Below, piece after piece: positions 1 to 11,531 of a stretch of 47,192 nt of DNA. How positions within the stretch are numbered: the first letter of the stretch is position 1; each line of letters begins with the position of its first letter. The stretch is from assembly GCA_003278145.1 (NCBI GenBank), contig QCGV01000007.1, forward strand, positions 2,501 through 49,692, read 5' to 3'. A program made the translations under genes and the position numbers. A model generated the notes under the pieces. It saw only the letters and a program-made list of their open reading frames with translations, ran no database searches and was not told the origin of the DNA. The stretch comes from OCS116 cluster bacterium AG-390-A19. Its GTDB lineage: Bacteria; Pseudomonadota; Alphaproteobacteria; MED-G09.

Positions 1-1953
<1,953 letters not shown>

Positions 1954-1959
1954 GATCTC

Positions 1960-1985
1960 ATTATCAATTTTCATCTATTGATAAT
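1960..1985 (+). other. Hairpin in the 23S-5S spacer
   Basis: A 9-bp perfect inverted repeat, attatcaat (1960-1968) and attgataat (1977-1985), lies just after the 23S 3' end. No T-run follows, so it is not a typical terminator. It could be a processing signal, but the matching 23S 5' flank is outside the window and pairing with it cannot be tested. Confidence 0.45.
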
Positions 1986-2014
1986 TTTAGAACAGATTAA
2001 AATATTCTACTTAA

Positions 2015-2166
2015 TTCAAATGTAATTTATTGGCTTGGTGATTTTAGCGAGAAGCCTACACACGATCCCATCCCGAACTCGACCGTTAAACTTCTCAGCG
2101 CTGATGGTACTGCATCTTAAGGTGTGGGAGAGTAAGTCGTTGCCAGGCCTATAAATTACATTTGAA
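2015..2166 (+). repeat. 16-bp inverted repeat enclosing 5S rRNA
   Basis: TTCAAATGTAATTTAT at 2015-2030 is the exact reverse complement of ATAAATTACATTTGAA at 2151-2166. The arms directly abut the 5S gene and would extend its terminal helix into a long double-stranded stalk in the precursor. Such stalks are normally cut by RNases during rRNA maturation; that role is inferred here. Confidence 0.8.
2032..2149 (+). rRNA. rrf: 5S ribosomal RNA
   Basis: 118 nt. The ends pair (ggcttggt with gccaggcc), and the conserved core cgatcccatcccgaactcgacc is recognisable after a 4-base offset from cacacgat. It lies about 80 nt after 23S and 46 nt before the initiator tRNA, the usual alphaproteobacterial order. 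Confidence 0.95.
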
Positions 2167-2195
2167 CTCTTTACAGTGTAACTAGCCTAAATTGA

Positions 2196-2272
<77 letters not shown>

Positions 2273-2324
2273 AATTCAAAAATTTTTATAATCTTTTTTA
2301 CTTATAATTTCTTTTGATTGAGCG

Positions 2325-3848
2325 ATGAGGAATATTTTGACGGAATTTAAGGATTTAGGATTAAACAAAAGAGTTATTCAGGCCGTTGAGAAGGAAAATT
2401 ATTCAACTCCAACACCTATTCAACAAAAACTCATACCTCACATGTTAGATGGAAGAGATATTGTAGGTACAGCTCAAACTGGAACTGGTAAAACTGCTGC
2501 CTTTGTTCTACCCCTTCTGCATAGACTTGAAGAAGGAAGAAGAAGGGCAAAACCAAGAACATGTACTAATTTAATTGTAGTACCGACAAGAGAGCTTGCT
2601 ACTCAAATTTTTCAAAATATAGCTATATATGGAAGATTTATTCCTCATTCTAAGACGGTTGTTATGGGTGGTGCAAAAGCTGGAGCTCAGATAAAAGCCC
2701 TTGCTAGAGGTCTTGATATAGTAATTGCGACACCAGGTCGTTTAGAGGACCATTTGTCTACAAATAGCATTTCTTTAAAAGAAACTCAGACTGTCATTTT
2801 GGATGAAGCAGATCAAATGATGGATTTAGGTTTTTTTCCTGCAATCCGTCGTATAATGAGTTTCTTACCAGACGGCCACCAAACTTTATTGCTATCAGCA
2901 ACTATGCCTAAACAAGTAAGAGGTCTAGCTAATGAATTTTTGAATAATCCAATCGATGTAAGTATTGGTCAGCAATCCAAACCAATTGAAAAAATTAATC
3001 AGAAAATACTATTGGTTGATAGAGCTAAGAAGAAACAATTATTGGTTGAGATTTTAACTGACGTTTTTAAAGCCATTGTTTTTACTAGGACCAAACATGG
3101 TGCCGATAAGATTGTTAGATATTTAAAAGAAAAGGGTATTGATTCAACAGCAATTCACGGAAATAAAAGTCAAGGCCAACGGCAACGCTCTCTTGATATG
3201 TTTAAAAAAGATAAGATTAATATTTTAATTGCAACAGATATTGCGGCTCGTGGAATTGATATTGATGAAGTATCTCATGTTGTTAATTTTGATATGCCTA
3301 ATATACCTGAATCTTATGTTCATAGAATCGGTAGAACGGCTAGAGCAGGTAGTGATGGTATAGCAATTTCTCTATGCGATAACACAGAGGCTGATTACTT
3401 AAAAGATATTGAGAAATTGATAAATCAAAAACTATCTCGAGAAAAGGTATTAGAAGATGGTTCGAGAAAGGAAGTTTTTTATGACCCCATGGATGATAGA
3501 GATCCTTCTCTAAAAATTAAAAAAAAGAACTCAAGGTCAAAATATAGAAATAAATCCTCAAAAGGAAAAAGGTCTAAAAATATTCAATCTCAGTTTGATA
3601 AGGAGATCAATAAAAATTCAGTTAAATCTGGTAAAAAGAAAATCAAAAAAAAGAAAAATAAAAAATTTTATGCAAAGTTAGAAAAAGTTAAGAACGTTAA
3701 CTCAAGCGATGAATCTGCTAAAGACAATAGTAGAAAAAAATCTAATAACTTTAAACCATCAAAACAAAAATCAAAAATAAGATCAGAAAAATCATATAAA
3801 AATCAGCCCAAGGCTAATGATAAGCCTAGACAAAAAAAAATTAAATAA
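2325..3848 (+). CDS. rhlE: DEAD-box ATP-dependent RNA helicase, RhlE-like
   Basis: 507 aa. RNA-remodelling helicase acting in ribosome assembly or RNA turnover (family knowledge). Visible motifs: Q motif around 26-33, AQTGTGKT 50-57, PTREL 87-91, TPGR about 136-139, DEAD 160-163, SAT 191-193, ATDIAARG 303-310, HRIGRTAR 333-340. After residue ~390 comes a ~115-residue tail very rich in Lys, Ser and Asn, a disordered RNA-binding extension. Start choice: the ATG at 2325 has little Shine-Dalgarno, whereas the in-frame TTG at 2337 has gagga five bases upstream and gives the family-typical start M-T-E-F. Either is possible. It follows the rRNA operon directly, with no obvious terminator between. 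Confidence 0.93.
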   Translation: MRNILTEFKDLGLNKRVIQAVEKENYSTPTPIQQKLIPHMLDGRDIVGTAQTGTGKTAAFVLPLLHRLEEGRRRAKPRTCTNLIVVPTRELATQIFQNIAIYGRFIPHSKTVVMGGAKAGAQIKALARGLDIVIATPGRLEDHLSTNSISLKETQTVILDEADQMMDLGFFPAIRRIMSFLPDGHQTLLLSATMPKQVRGLANEFLNNPIDVSIGQQSKPIEKINQKILLVDRAKKKQLLVEILTDVFKAIVFTRTKHGADKIVRYLKEKGIDSTAIHGNKSQGQRQRSLDMFKKDKINILIATDIAARGIDIDEVSHVVNFDMPNIPESYVHRIGRTARAGSDGIAISLCDNTEADYLKDIEKLINQKLSREKVLEDGSRKEVFYDPMDDRDPSLKIKKKNSRSKYRNKSSKGKRSKNIQSQFDKEINKNSVKSGKKKIKKKKNKKFYAKLEKVKNVNSSDESAKDNSRKKSNNFKPSKQKSKIRSEKSYKNQPKANDKPRQKKIK

Positions 3849-3924
3849 ATCCACTAAACTGAACATTAGGTCGCATTTATTTTTTTATTTTTTTTGATAA
3901 AATTATCTTATAGGAAATCTTTTA

Positions 3925-4644
3925 ATGTCAGAAAATATTATAATTGTTGGCTCAACTGGAGCAATTGGATCAGGTTTCGTTAGGTATTATGAAAACCAAA
4001 ACCCCTCTAACGTTATATATTCATTATCCAGAAAAAAAATAGAATATTCTAATGTTAATATAAAAAATGTTTTAATAGATATTGAAGATGAGGAGACAAT
4101 AAAAAGTGCGGCAAGTATTTGTTCAGAACAAGGAACATTTGATAAAATAATTATTGCTACTGGTGTATTACACGATGAGAATTTAAGTCCTGAAAAATCA
4201 TTTCGTTACCTTGATAAAGAAAAACTTGAGAGAGTTTTCTCAATAAACACTTTTGGACCAGCAATAATATCACGATATTTTATCCCATTATTAAATAAAG
4301 AAAAAAGTTCATTTTTGGGTTTTTTATCAGCTCGTGTTGGAAGCATTTCTGATAATAGGATTGGTGGCTGGTATTCTTACAGAGCCTCAAAAGCTGCTCT
4401 AAACATGATTATTAAAAGCTTAAGTATTGAAGTTGCAAGAAATAACCCAAATGTAATTATTGCAGGTTTACACCCTGGTACGGTAGACAGTAATTTATCA
4501 AATCCCTTTCAAAAAAATGTTGTCGACGGGAAGTTATTTACACCGGATTATTCTATTGAAAAAATGACTAGTGTTATTGATAGTTTAACTTCTGAAAACA
4601 GTGGTGATTGTTTTGCTTGGGACGGTGAAAGGATTGAATTTTAA
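3925..4644 (+). CDS. Short-chain dehydrogenase/reductase (C-factor-like)
   Basis: 239 aa Rossmann oxidoreductase. The dinucleotide-binding loop GSTGAIGSG is at 9-17 and the catalytic pair Y152-x3-K156 sits in YSYRASK. Ser near 135-140 completes the triad, and HPGTVDS follows the active site. Length is normal for the family; the substrate is unknown. The stop TAA shares its last A with the ATG of the photolyase gene, so the two are translationally coupled and probably act in one transcript. Confidence 0.85.
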   Translation: MSENIIIVGSTGAIGSGFVRYYENQNPSNVIYSLSRKKIEYSNVNIKNVLIDIEDEETIKSAASICSEQGTFDKIIIATGVLHDENLSPEKSFRYLDKEKLERVFSINTFGPAIISRYFIPLLNKEKSSFLGFLSARVGSISDNRIGGWYSYRASKAALNMIIKSLSIEVARNNPNVIIAGLHPGTVDSNLSNPFQKNVVDGKLFTPDYSIEKMTSVIDSLTSENSGDCFAWDGERIEF

Positions 4645-6080
4645 TGAGTTCTAAAAAAAATATTTCTATCTTTTGGTTTCGACAGGATCTTCGAGTAGCT
4701 GACAACCCGGGGCTTACCAAAGCTGTTGAGAATGGTAGCGTTTTACCTATTTATATCTATGATAATGTTAACTCCAAAGAATATGAGATGGGATCAGCAA
4801 GTAAATGGTGGCTTCACCATTCGTTAGGGAACCTTAATAAAAGTTTAAATAATAATTTATCATTTTATGTTGGTGACCCTCAAGAAATTTTGCAGGACAT
4901 AATTAATAATTTTAATATAGAAAGTATTAATTGGAACCGTTGCTATGAACCTTGGCGTATTCAAAGAGATCAAAATATTAAAAGTAAAATTGAAGAGAAA
5001 GGAATTGAAGTAAATACTTTCAACGGATCTTTGCTTTGGGAGCCTTTTAAGATTTTAAAGAATGATGGAACGCCATATAGAGTATTTAGTCCTTACTATA
5101 GAAAGGGTTGCCTCAATGCCGAGCCACCAAGAGTTCCAATTAAAAGTCCTAGTTTAGATACGTTAATAAAAGATGACTTTAGTGATTTAACTCTAGATGA
5201 TTTGAATTTAATACCAGAGATAAAATGGTTTGAAGAAATGGAAAGGCTATGGGAACCAGGAGAGGCAGGAGCTCAAAAAAAATTATATGATTTTTTAGAT
5301 GATGGGCTTTTAGGCTACAAAGAAGGACGAAATTTCCCATCACAAAAAAATGTATCTCAACTTTCACCGCACATTCATTATGGAGAGGTATCGCCTAACC
5401 AAGTTTGGTATGCAGCTAAACAAAAAGAGGATGAAACCGGTATAGAGAAGGATCTGGCTCATTTTTTAAGTGAATTAGGTTGGCGTGAGTTTTCATATAA
5501 TCTTCTTTACCATTTTCCTTCATTACCACGGGAAAATCTTCAAAAGAAATTTGATAATTTTCCTTGGCAAAAAAATGATGAATTTTCTGAGAGCTGGAAA
5601 AAGGGTCTTACTGGCTATCCCATAGTGGATGCAGGAATGAGAGAGTTATGGCAAACAGGGTATATGCATAACAGAGTAAGAATGATAGTTGGTTCATTTC
5701 TAGTTAAAAACCTTTTATTGCATTGGCATGAGGGAGAAGAGTGGTTTTGGGATTGTTTAATTGATGCTGATTTAGCAAGTAATAGCGCAAGTTGGCAATG
5801 GGTGGCTGGTTCTGGTGCAGATGCAGCTCCATATTTTAGAATTTTTAATCCTATTAGTCAGGGTATTAAGTTTGATCCCGAGGGGGAATATACCAAGAAA
5901 TTTTTACCCGAACTAAAGGATTTACCAATTAAATATCTTTACAGCCCATGGGAGGCACCAGAAGATGTTTTAGAGCAAGCCAATGTAAAGCTTGGTAAAA
6001 ATTATCCCAAACCAATTGTTGATTTAAAAGAGTCTCGGGAGAAAGCTTTGAATGCTTTCGATCAAATTAGAATTAAATAA
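4644..6080 (+). CDS. phrB: Deoxyribodipyrimidine photolyase, class I
   Basis: 478 aa, full length. Repairs cyclobutane pyrimidine dimers using blue light, with FADH- as catalytic cofactor and an antenna pigment. The N-terminal antenna domain opens with IFWFRQDLRVADNPGL. The C-terminal FAD domain shows LGWREFSYNLL, GYPIVDAGMREL, MHNRVRMIVGSFLVK, and near 375-402 DADLASNSASWQW followed by GSGADAAPYFRIFNP. The Asn and Trp residues expected for FAD protonation and electron transfer are present. Coupled to the upstream SDR. The 3' end overlaps the convergent exoprotein gene by 8 nt. Confidence 0.93.
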   Translation: MSSKKNISIFWFRQDLRVADNPGLTKAVENGSVLPIYIYDNVNSKEYEMGSASKWWLHHSLGNLNKSLNNNLSFYVGDPQEILQDIINNFNIESINWNRCYEPWRIQRDQNIKSKIEEKGIEVNTFNGSLLWEPFKILKNDGTPYRVFSPYYRKGCLNAEPPRVPIKSPSLDTLIKDDFSDLTLDDLNLIPEIKWFEEMERLWEPGEAGAQKKLYDFLDDGLLGYKEGRNFPSQKNVSQLSPHIHYGEVSPNQVWYAAKQKEDETGIEKDLAHFLSELGWREFSYNLLYHFPSLPRENLQKKFDNFPWQKNDEFSESWKKGLTGYPIVDAGMRELWQTGYMHNRVRMIVGSFLVKNLLLHWHEGEEWFWDCLIDADLASNSASWQWVAGSGADAAPYFRIFNPISQGIKFDPEGEYTKKFLPELKDLPIKYLYSPWEAPEDVLEQANVKLGKNYPKPIVDLKESREKALNAFDQIRIK

Positions 6081-7941
6081 TATACATATCAGAAATTTCA
6101 CCGGTTTGTGCACCAGATGAGTTAAGAATATCATAGACACCAAAGACTTCCGCAAATTCAGTAAAGGTTAAATCTGTTCCTTTTGTTCCGTCAGTTATAT
6201 TGCCACCAACATTATACGAAAATTTATCAGCGCCACTGATGGTGATCTCGCGTCCATCCTCCAGTGTTAAACGTGCTGCATTTTTTGTAAATAAAGATTT
6301 ATCGACATAAGTATTGGATGGAAGCTGAATAGTATTCGATCCTTCCGTATCGGTAATGGAAACTTTTCCACTTTTTGGTAAAAGTTGTGAAACAAAATAC
6401 GTATCATCGCCTTCAAGACCACGATAAGTTTTTCCTTGGCCATCAAGAATAATAATATTATCACCAGCATTGAAATTGAGAGTTCCCGAAAGGGTATTTT
6501 CACTATGTGCAGAAAGTATATTTTTTGTTGAATCTATATTATCAGATAATTGATATTTAGGTTCATTAATTGCTGCTTCGTTTATTACAAGAGTTTTGGT
6601 TTCATCATTTGGGTTAATATAAAAGGTAAAGTGATTCCCTAAATCATAATCAAAAGTATGATAAAAACTTGTATCAGTATCTATATTGCCAGAATTAGAA
6701 GTATTTACAAAAACTCCCTTTCCTAAATTAAATAAAACAAGTTGGCTATTATCTTTAGCAATAGGATTCTCACCCGTATTTTCATTCCATGAACCTTCCC
6801 AATGCAGAAGTATATCTAGATCACCATCTTGATCTATGTCATAGAAATCAGAAAACATTATCCAATCAACATAGTTATCGGGATTATCGTCTTCATCACC
6901 AACGAATCCAATTAATCGAGAAGATGTCTCATCTTTAAAGGTTCCATCTTGATTTTGTATGAGAATTTGAAGCCCATTTTCTGCGTAAGTAGAACTTCCT
7001 TCTGGTTTACGGATTTGAGTTAATAATAGATCTTTTAAACCATCGTTATTAATATCAGCTGATGCTATATCAATAGTTTCACCATTAGTCCCAAAACTAC
7101 CATTTGGAAGTTCAACTTTAGTACTATAATCAAAATTACCTTCGCCATCTTGCTTTAAAATGTATGAAAAATCTCCACCTACAGCACCTCCGAAAATCAG
7201 CTCTAAAATTCCATCGTTATTAACATCTTCAAGAAGAGTAGCAAAAGATTTTCTAACATATTCACCTTTATCGTCATTAAACTCAGTTACTTCTTCAGGA
7301 ATTTTATAATTTCCTCCATTATTAGTTGGGTCAAAGCTTGTGCCATTTTTATTAATTTGTAGAAAAATTGGGCCTACATCACCAACAAGTATGTCCGGAT
7401 AAGAATCTCCATCGACATCTCCTACTGTTGATGAGTGAGTTAAGCTTTTATAACCATCATACCAGTTCCTCTCTACAAGCGCAGATGAGTCGGTATAATT
7501 CCCTTCTGAGTCTGATAGATATAGTACATTTTCATATCCAGGAAATGGAATATCATCATAACCTTGATCACTTATAAAAATATCTAAATGTCCATCTAGA
7601 TTAAAATCAGCAAATTGTATTTCTCTAGGAACGACAACTTTATATTGTTGATTTTCAATTTCTATTTTTTCAAAATTTCCATCACCTAAATTTCTTAGAA
7701 GAATTGGGAAATAAGGAATTTCGTCATCAGGGTATCTAGCAGGCGAATCTTGTATCGCACGAAAAGTTAATATTAAATCAGAATCACCATCATTATCTAG
7801 ATCTTTTGCATAATGCATTTGAGAAAGTTTTCCTAATCCGCCATATGTATCTCCAGTGGGACTATTGGGGTTCCATGTAGGAAATTCAGTAATACCTAAA
7901 TCTTCAAGCGATATAGTATAATTTGTAATTTTTTTTGTCAT
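6073..7941 (-). CDS. FG-GAP/VCBS propeller exoprotein 1, shared C-terminal module
   Basis: 622 aa. It has at least six Ca-binding FG-GAP/VCBS motifs of the form D-x-D/N-x-D-G-x-x-D (DLDNDGDSD, DFNLDGHLD, DVDGDSYPD, DVNNDGILE, DINNDGLKD, DIDQDGDLD), consistent with a seven-bladed beta-propeller over residues ~1-440. Residues 463-622 are the 160-residue C-terminal module common to all four genes, ending D-M-Y-I-I. No Sec signal peptide; an acidic, cysteine-poor protein fits type I secretion, which is inferred. Unlike copies 2 and 3 it has no RTX block before the module. It starts 5 nt after the stop of exoprotein 2 with no Shine-Dalgarno, so it is probably translated by coupling. Ligand unknown. 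Confidence 0.88.
   Translation of the reverse strand: MTKKITNYTISLEDLGITEFPTWNPNSPTGDTYGGLGKLSQMHYAKDLDNDGDSDLILTFRAIQDSPARYPDDEIPYFPILLRNLGDGNFEKIEIENQQYKVVVPREIQFADFNLDGHLDIFISDQGYDDIPFPGYENVLYLSDSEGNYTDSSALVERNWYDGYKSLTHSSTVGDVDGDSYPDILVGDVGPIFLQINKNGTSFDPTNNGGNYKIPEEVTEFNDDKGEYVRKSFATLLEDVNNDGILELIFGGAVGGDFSYILKQDGEGNFDYSTKVELPNGSFGTNGETIDIASADINNDGLKDLLLTQIRKPEGSSTYAENGLQILIQNQDGTFKDETSSRLIGFVGDEDDNPDNYVDWIMFSDFYDIDQDGDLDILLHWEGSWNENTGENPIAKDNSQLVLFNLGKGVFVNTSNSGNIDTDTSFYHTFDYDLGNHFTFYINPNDETKTLVINEAAINEPKYQLSDNIDSTKNILSAHSENTLSGTLNFNAGDNIIILDGQGKTYRGLEGDDTYFVSQLLPKSGKVSITDTEGSNTIQLPSNTYVDKSLFTKNAARLTLEDGREITISGADKFSYNVGGNITDGTKGTDLTFTEFAEVFGVYDILNSSGAQTGEISDMYII
6076..6555 (-). repeat. 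C-terminal module copy 1
   Basis: 480-bp coding module (160 codons) from Y-Q-L-S-D to D-M-Y-I-I. Same length as the other three copies. Contains an RTX-like GLEGDDTYF and the motif ISGADKFSYNVGGN. Confidence 0.9.
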
Positions 7942-7946
7942 ATCAG

Positions 7947-10900
7947 TTATATTATATACATATCAGCAATAGTACCAGTTTGAGAGCCTGAAGAATTGAG
8001 AATATCATAGACACCAAAAACTTCCGCAAATTCAGTAAAGGTTAAGTCAGTTCCTTTATCGCCTTTAGTAATATTACCACCAACATTATAAGAAAATTTA
8101 TCAGCGCCACTGATGGTGATCTCGCGTCCATCCTCCAATGTTAACCTTGCTGCATTTTTGGTAAATAAAGATTTATCAACATATGTATTAGCTGGAAGCT
8201 GGATAGTGTTCGAGCCCTCCGTATCAGTAATGGAAACTTTTCCGCTTTTTGGTAAAAGTTGTGAAACAAAATACGTATCATCGCCTTCAAGACCTCGGTA
8301 AGTTTTTCCTTGGCCATCAAGAATGATAATATTATCACCTTTATTAAAATTCAGAGTTCCGGAGAGTACATCCTCGGTATGTGCTGATAAAATATTTTCG
8401 GATGCATCAACTGTTTCCGAGAGTTGATATTTTAAAGATGTTTTAGAGAGTGTTTTATCTGAGAATTGCATTTTCTCAATACTTGTAAGAGTATCGGATC
8501 CTTCATCAGCAAAACCTTCGGAAGGAAAGCTATGAACAACACTGACTGTTCCATCATCATTGGCCGTTAAAGTGTAAGCAGATGATGAATCTTTATAAAT
8601 AGCTGTATCGACTCCCTTACCACCGTCAATTGCATCATTTCCTGCTCCACCCTCAATAGTGTCTTTGCCCGCATAACCAAATGCGACTTCATCACCTTCG
8701 CGAAGTAAGATAGTATCATTCCCAGAATATCCATGAACTTTTGTTCCTTTGGCAAAAGTTTGTAAGTTTTCAGACTGTCCAACTGCTTTATAGTGTTCGA
8801 GTGCGGAAGAGTATTCGCCATTATCCACCGATGTTTTTGCATCGCTGTTAACTCTGAGGTAATAGTTTTCATCAAATCCAGGAAAACCATCCTTAGCTGG
8901 ATTTTTTAAATTTGGCCCTGCATATATTTTTTCAGTTGTTCTAACTGTAGAAATTCCATTGACGGAGTTATTGTCAATGTAGTCGCTATTAGGCGAAAAG
9001 CCTTGTTTAATTCCCATATTAAATACAAAACCAACACCATAATCAGATCCAAAATCAATTGGTGCCCACCCACCCTCAAAGAAACCAGTAATATCAATTC
9101 CCTTAGTAATATCATTTTTTAAAGCAGTAAAATAACCTTCACCGTCATTTATAAAAACTGCAATTCCAGTATGAAAGTAAGGAAACTCTGAACCTGGAGT
9201 AAGTGTATCGCCGGCAAGTCCATTCTTAACATTTCTCTGATGATCAATAATATCAAGATGACCATCGTCATTAAAATCAATAAGGTAAATAGCCCCCTCT
9301 GGATGACCTGTATTATCATCCCTTAAATTTACTATTCTCGTGTTAGTCTCATCATTTAGTTTTGTACCATTGTCATTTATAAGTATTTGGATATCACGAT
9401 CTACATAATATGGATCAAATTTACCAGACGCTATTACAATATCTGGAAAGCCATCACCATTTATATCGCCAGCAACCATATCATCGACTTTATTATTTGT
9501 ACCTTCCAAGCCTTTTGGTAATAAGATCGGCTCAACTTCATTAAAGTCACCGGCTCCGTCATTTATTAAGATAAAACCATAGGCATAATCGATGTATTGA
9601 GGTGGATTAAATCCTGAGTCAATTGAGTCTTGAACCAACTCATAAACTCTTGGGATTGCAATAATATCGATATCACCATCTTGATCAAAATCTACTGCGT
9701 CACCAGCTCTATGATTAAAACCATATCTCGCATATTGAGGAAGATAACTCTCTTCACCACTTTCTTTTTCACTAAAGGAATTTCCTTCGTTATTAAATAA
9801 AAGGGCGGTTGTCTTAGATGACTGGTTTTCTAAATAAATATCATTCCACCCATCCCCATCAAAATCTCCAATTGTAAGAGATCGAGAACCATACTGAAGA
9901 ACTTCAAGAGACTCACCATTTCGATCAATCGTGTATCTTTCATCTACAATTGTAGATGTTACATCCGAAAATGTTCCGTTAGGTTGGCTTAATAGAATTA
10001 ATATACCGTCATCATAAGTCCATCCTTCATCTGGTTTTGCTACACCAACAATATCATCAATGCCATCGTTATTTAAATCACCGACATCTCCTCCATAAAA
10101 ATTGATCCTATAATAGTCGTTTCCATTAATTAAATGTTGCCCAGATATAAAACCACCTTTTCCATCATTTAATAAAATAGTTACTTTTTCAGAACTTTCA
10201 GGATTATTTTTATCATCAATATTATTTACTTTATTAACAGCTGCAAAATTATTCGTTCCAAAAATAACGGCATCTAATAATCCATCACCATTAAAATCAC
10301 CTTGCTTTGTTTTAACAGAATTCCATCCAAAGAAATTTGGATCAAAAATTACCTCTTCACCTGAGGCGCTATCAGCATAAATATAACCATCATGCTTTTC
10401 GGATGATAAGACTTCTGTTACGCCAACATCAAATATAAGCCCAGCACTTTTATCTTCAAATAGCTCTTTCACCTTAATAAGTTTTCCAGCTTTTAACTCA
10501 TACTTAGAATCAGCAAATTGAAAAAATTCAAAATTACTGAATTCGTTGGTTCCGATACTACCTTGATTGCTATTTGTTGGTCTTCCTTCGCCAGAAATAG
10601 TTATTTTTGTTGGATCTTCTGTATCAATTTCAATAACATGATATCTATATGGAGAAGCAAATATAGCGGTGTCATTGCCGTCACCGCCATAATGAATGTC
10701 CGAGCCAGGATCTACATATATATAATCATTACCACCATATCCATATACGGTGTCATCACCAGAACCCGATTGAAAGATATTATCATTATCATCACCTATG
10801 AGGGTAACATTAGAGGGTTTATAATTTGTTATTGCAATGCCCTCAATATTTTTAAATGAACCTTCGGTTCCAGACTGATCTCTTAGATCAATTACAAGAT

Positions 10901-11468
10901 CTTCTCCTGCATTGATTATAATAACATCTGTTCCGCCTTTTCCATCTATAGAAGCTTTCGTAAAATCAGCTATTCTAATTATATTACTCTCATCATTGCC
11001 TGTTACAGTAACTGCCACATCAAGTTGTTGAACACTAAAATCTGATATATCAATTTTAATAAATCCACTAAAAGTATCGATATCTTCGGTAGTATCAGTA
11101 GTGTACTTAGCAGTACCGGATGACATATCAATATCAAGAATTTGATCACTACCGTTATAATCAAGCTTAAAGAATTTTAGAGATGTAGTGTCTTTGAAAC
11201 CTTTAAAGTCTAACTCAAGAATATGATCTGTGTCTAAATTATAATCAAAAGAAGATGACTCAATAAGAGTATAGCTATCACTACCTAATCCATCAAAAAT
11301 TTCTATGTAACTTTGTGGATTTTCTATTACTACAGTATCATCACCCTCAAAAGTATAAACAAAGAAACCACTAAAATCGATTTCTGATACAGTGATATTA
11401 TCATCACCAGCTGTTCCCTTGTATGCTGTCTGATTATTTTCTTCGAAGTCTTCAAATTTGTCAGCCAT
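7947..11468 (-). CDS. RTX + FG-GAP/VCBS propeller exoprotein 2, shared C-terminal module
   Basis: 1173 aa, the largest of the four. The N-terminal ~270 residues are RTX-like, with Gly/Asp nonapeptides near 222-270 (GSGDDTVYGYGGND, GGDGNDTAIF). A propeller follows with six clear motifs (DFNGDGLLD, DLNNDGIDD, DFDGDGWND, DFDQDGDID, DINGDGFPD, DFNDDGHLD). Residues ~864-1013 hold a YYL...ALEHY...G unit and a second RTX run (GYSGNDT, GGAGNDAIDGG). Residues 1014-1173 are the shared module. No signal peptide. Start supported by aaggga nine bases upstream of the ATG. Probably a calcium-folded protein secreted by a type I system; function and ligand unknown. Confidence 0.88.
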   Translation of the reverse strand: MADKFEDFEENNQTAYKGTAGDDNITVSEIDFSGFFVYTFEGDDTVVIENPQSYIEIFDGLGSDSYTLIESSSFDYNLDTDHILELDFKGFKDTTSLKFFKLDYNGSDQILDIDMSSGTAKYTTDTTEDIDTFSGFIKIDISDFSVQQLDVAVTVTGNDESNIIRIADFTKASIDGKGGTDVIIINAGEDLVIDLRDQSGTEGSFKNIEGIAITNYKPSNVTLIGDDNDNIFQSGSGDDTVYGYGGNDYIYVDPGSDIHYGGDGNDTAIFASPYRYHVIEIDTEDPTKITISGEGRPTNSNQGSIGTNEFSNFEFFQFADSKYELKAGKLIKVKELFEDKSAGLIFDVGVTEVLSSEKHDGYIYADSASGEEVIFDPNFFGWNSVKTKQGDFNGDGLLDAVIFGTNNFAAVNKVNNIDDKNNPESSEKVTILLNDGKGGFISGQHLINGNDYYRINFYGGDVGDLNNDGIDDIVGVAKPDEGWTYDDGILILLSQPNGTFSDVTSTIVDERYTIDRNGESLEVLQYGSRSLTIGDFDGDGWNDIYLENQSSKTTALLFNNEGNSFSEKESGEESYLPQYARYGFNHRAGDAVDFDQDGDIDIIAIPRVYELVQDSIDSGFNPPQYIDYAYGFILINDGAGDFNEVEPILLPKGLEGTNNKVDDMVAGDINGDGFPDIVIASGKFDPYYVDRDIQILINDNGTKLNDETNTRIVNLRDDNTGHPEGAIYLIDFNDDGHLDIIDHQRNVKNGLAGDTLTPGSEFPYFHTGIAVFINDGEGYFTALKNDITKGIDITGFFEGGWAPIDFGSDYGVGFVFNMGIKQGFSPNSDYIDNNSVNGISTVRTTEKIYAGPNLKNPAKDGFPGFDENYYLRVNSDAKTSVDNGEYSSALEHYKAVGQSENLQTFAKGTKVHGYSGNDTILLREGDEVAFGYAGKDTIEGGAGNDAIDGGKGVDTAIYKDSSSAYTLTANDDGTVSVVHSFPSEGFADEGSDTLTSIEKMQFSDKTLSKTSLKYQLSETVDASENILSAHTEDVLSGTLNFNKGDNIIILDGQGKTYRGLEGDDTYFVSQLLPKSGKVSITDTEGSNTIQLPANTYVDKSLFTKNAARLTLEDGREITISGADKFSYNVGGNITKGDKGTDLTFTEFAEVFGVYDILNSSGSQTGTIADMYII
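7950..8429 (-). repeat. C-terminal module copy 2
   Basis: 480 bp, from Y-Q-L-S-E to D-M-Y-I-I, aligning without gaps to copies 1, 3 and 4. Differences from copy 1 are mainly at third codon positions. Confidence 0.9.
8430..8880 (-). repeat. RTX/ALEHY block shared by exoproteins 2 and 3, copy A
   Basis: About 150 codons preceding the module in gene 2, matched without visible indels by 12015-12465 in gene 3. It contains an ALEHY segment, RTX nonapeptides and SDTLTSIEKMQFSD. Absent from genes 1 and 4. Confidence 0.8.
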
Positions 11469-11531
11469 ATTAAATCCCTTGGATATTTTTTAGGTTATAT
11501 AAAATTTAAAAACTGTAAATATAAAAGTCTT

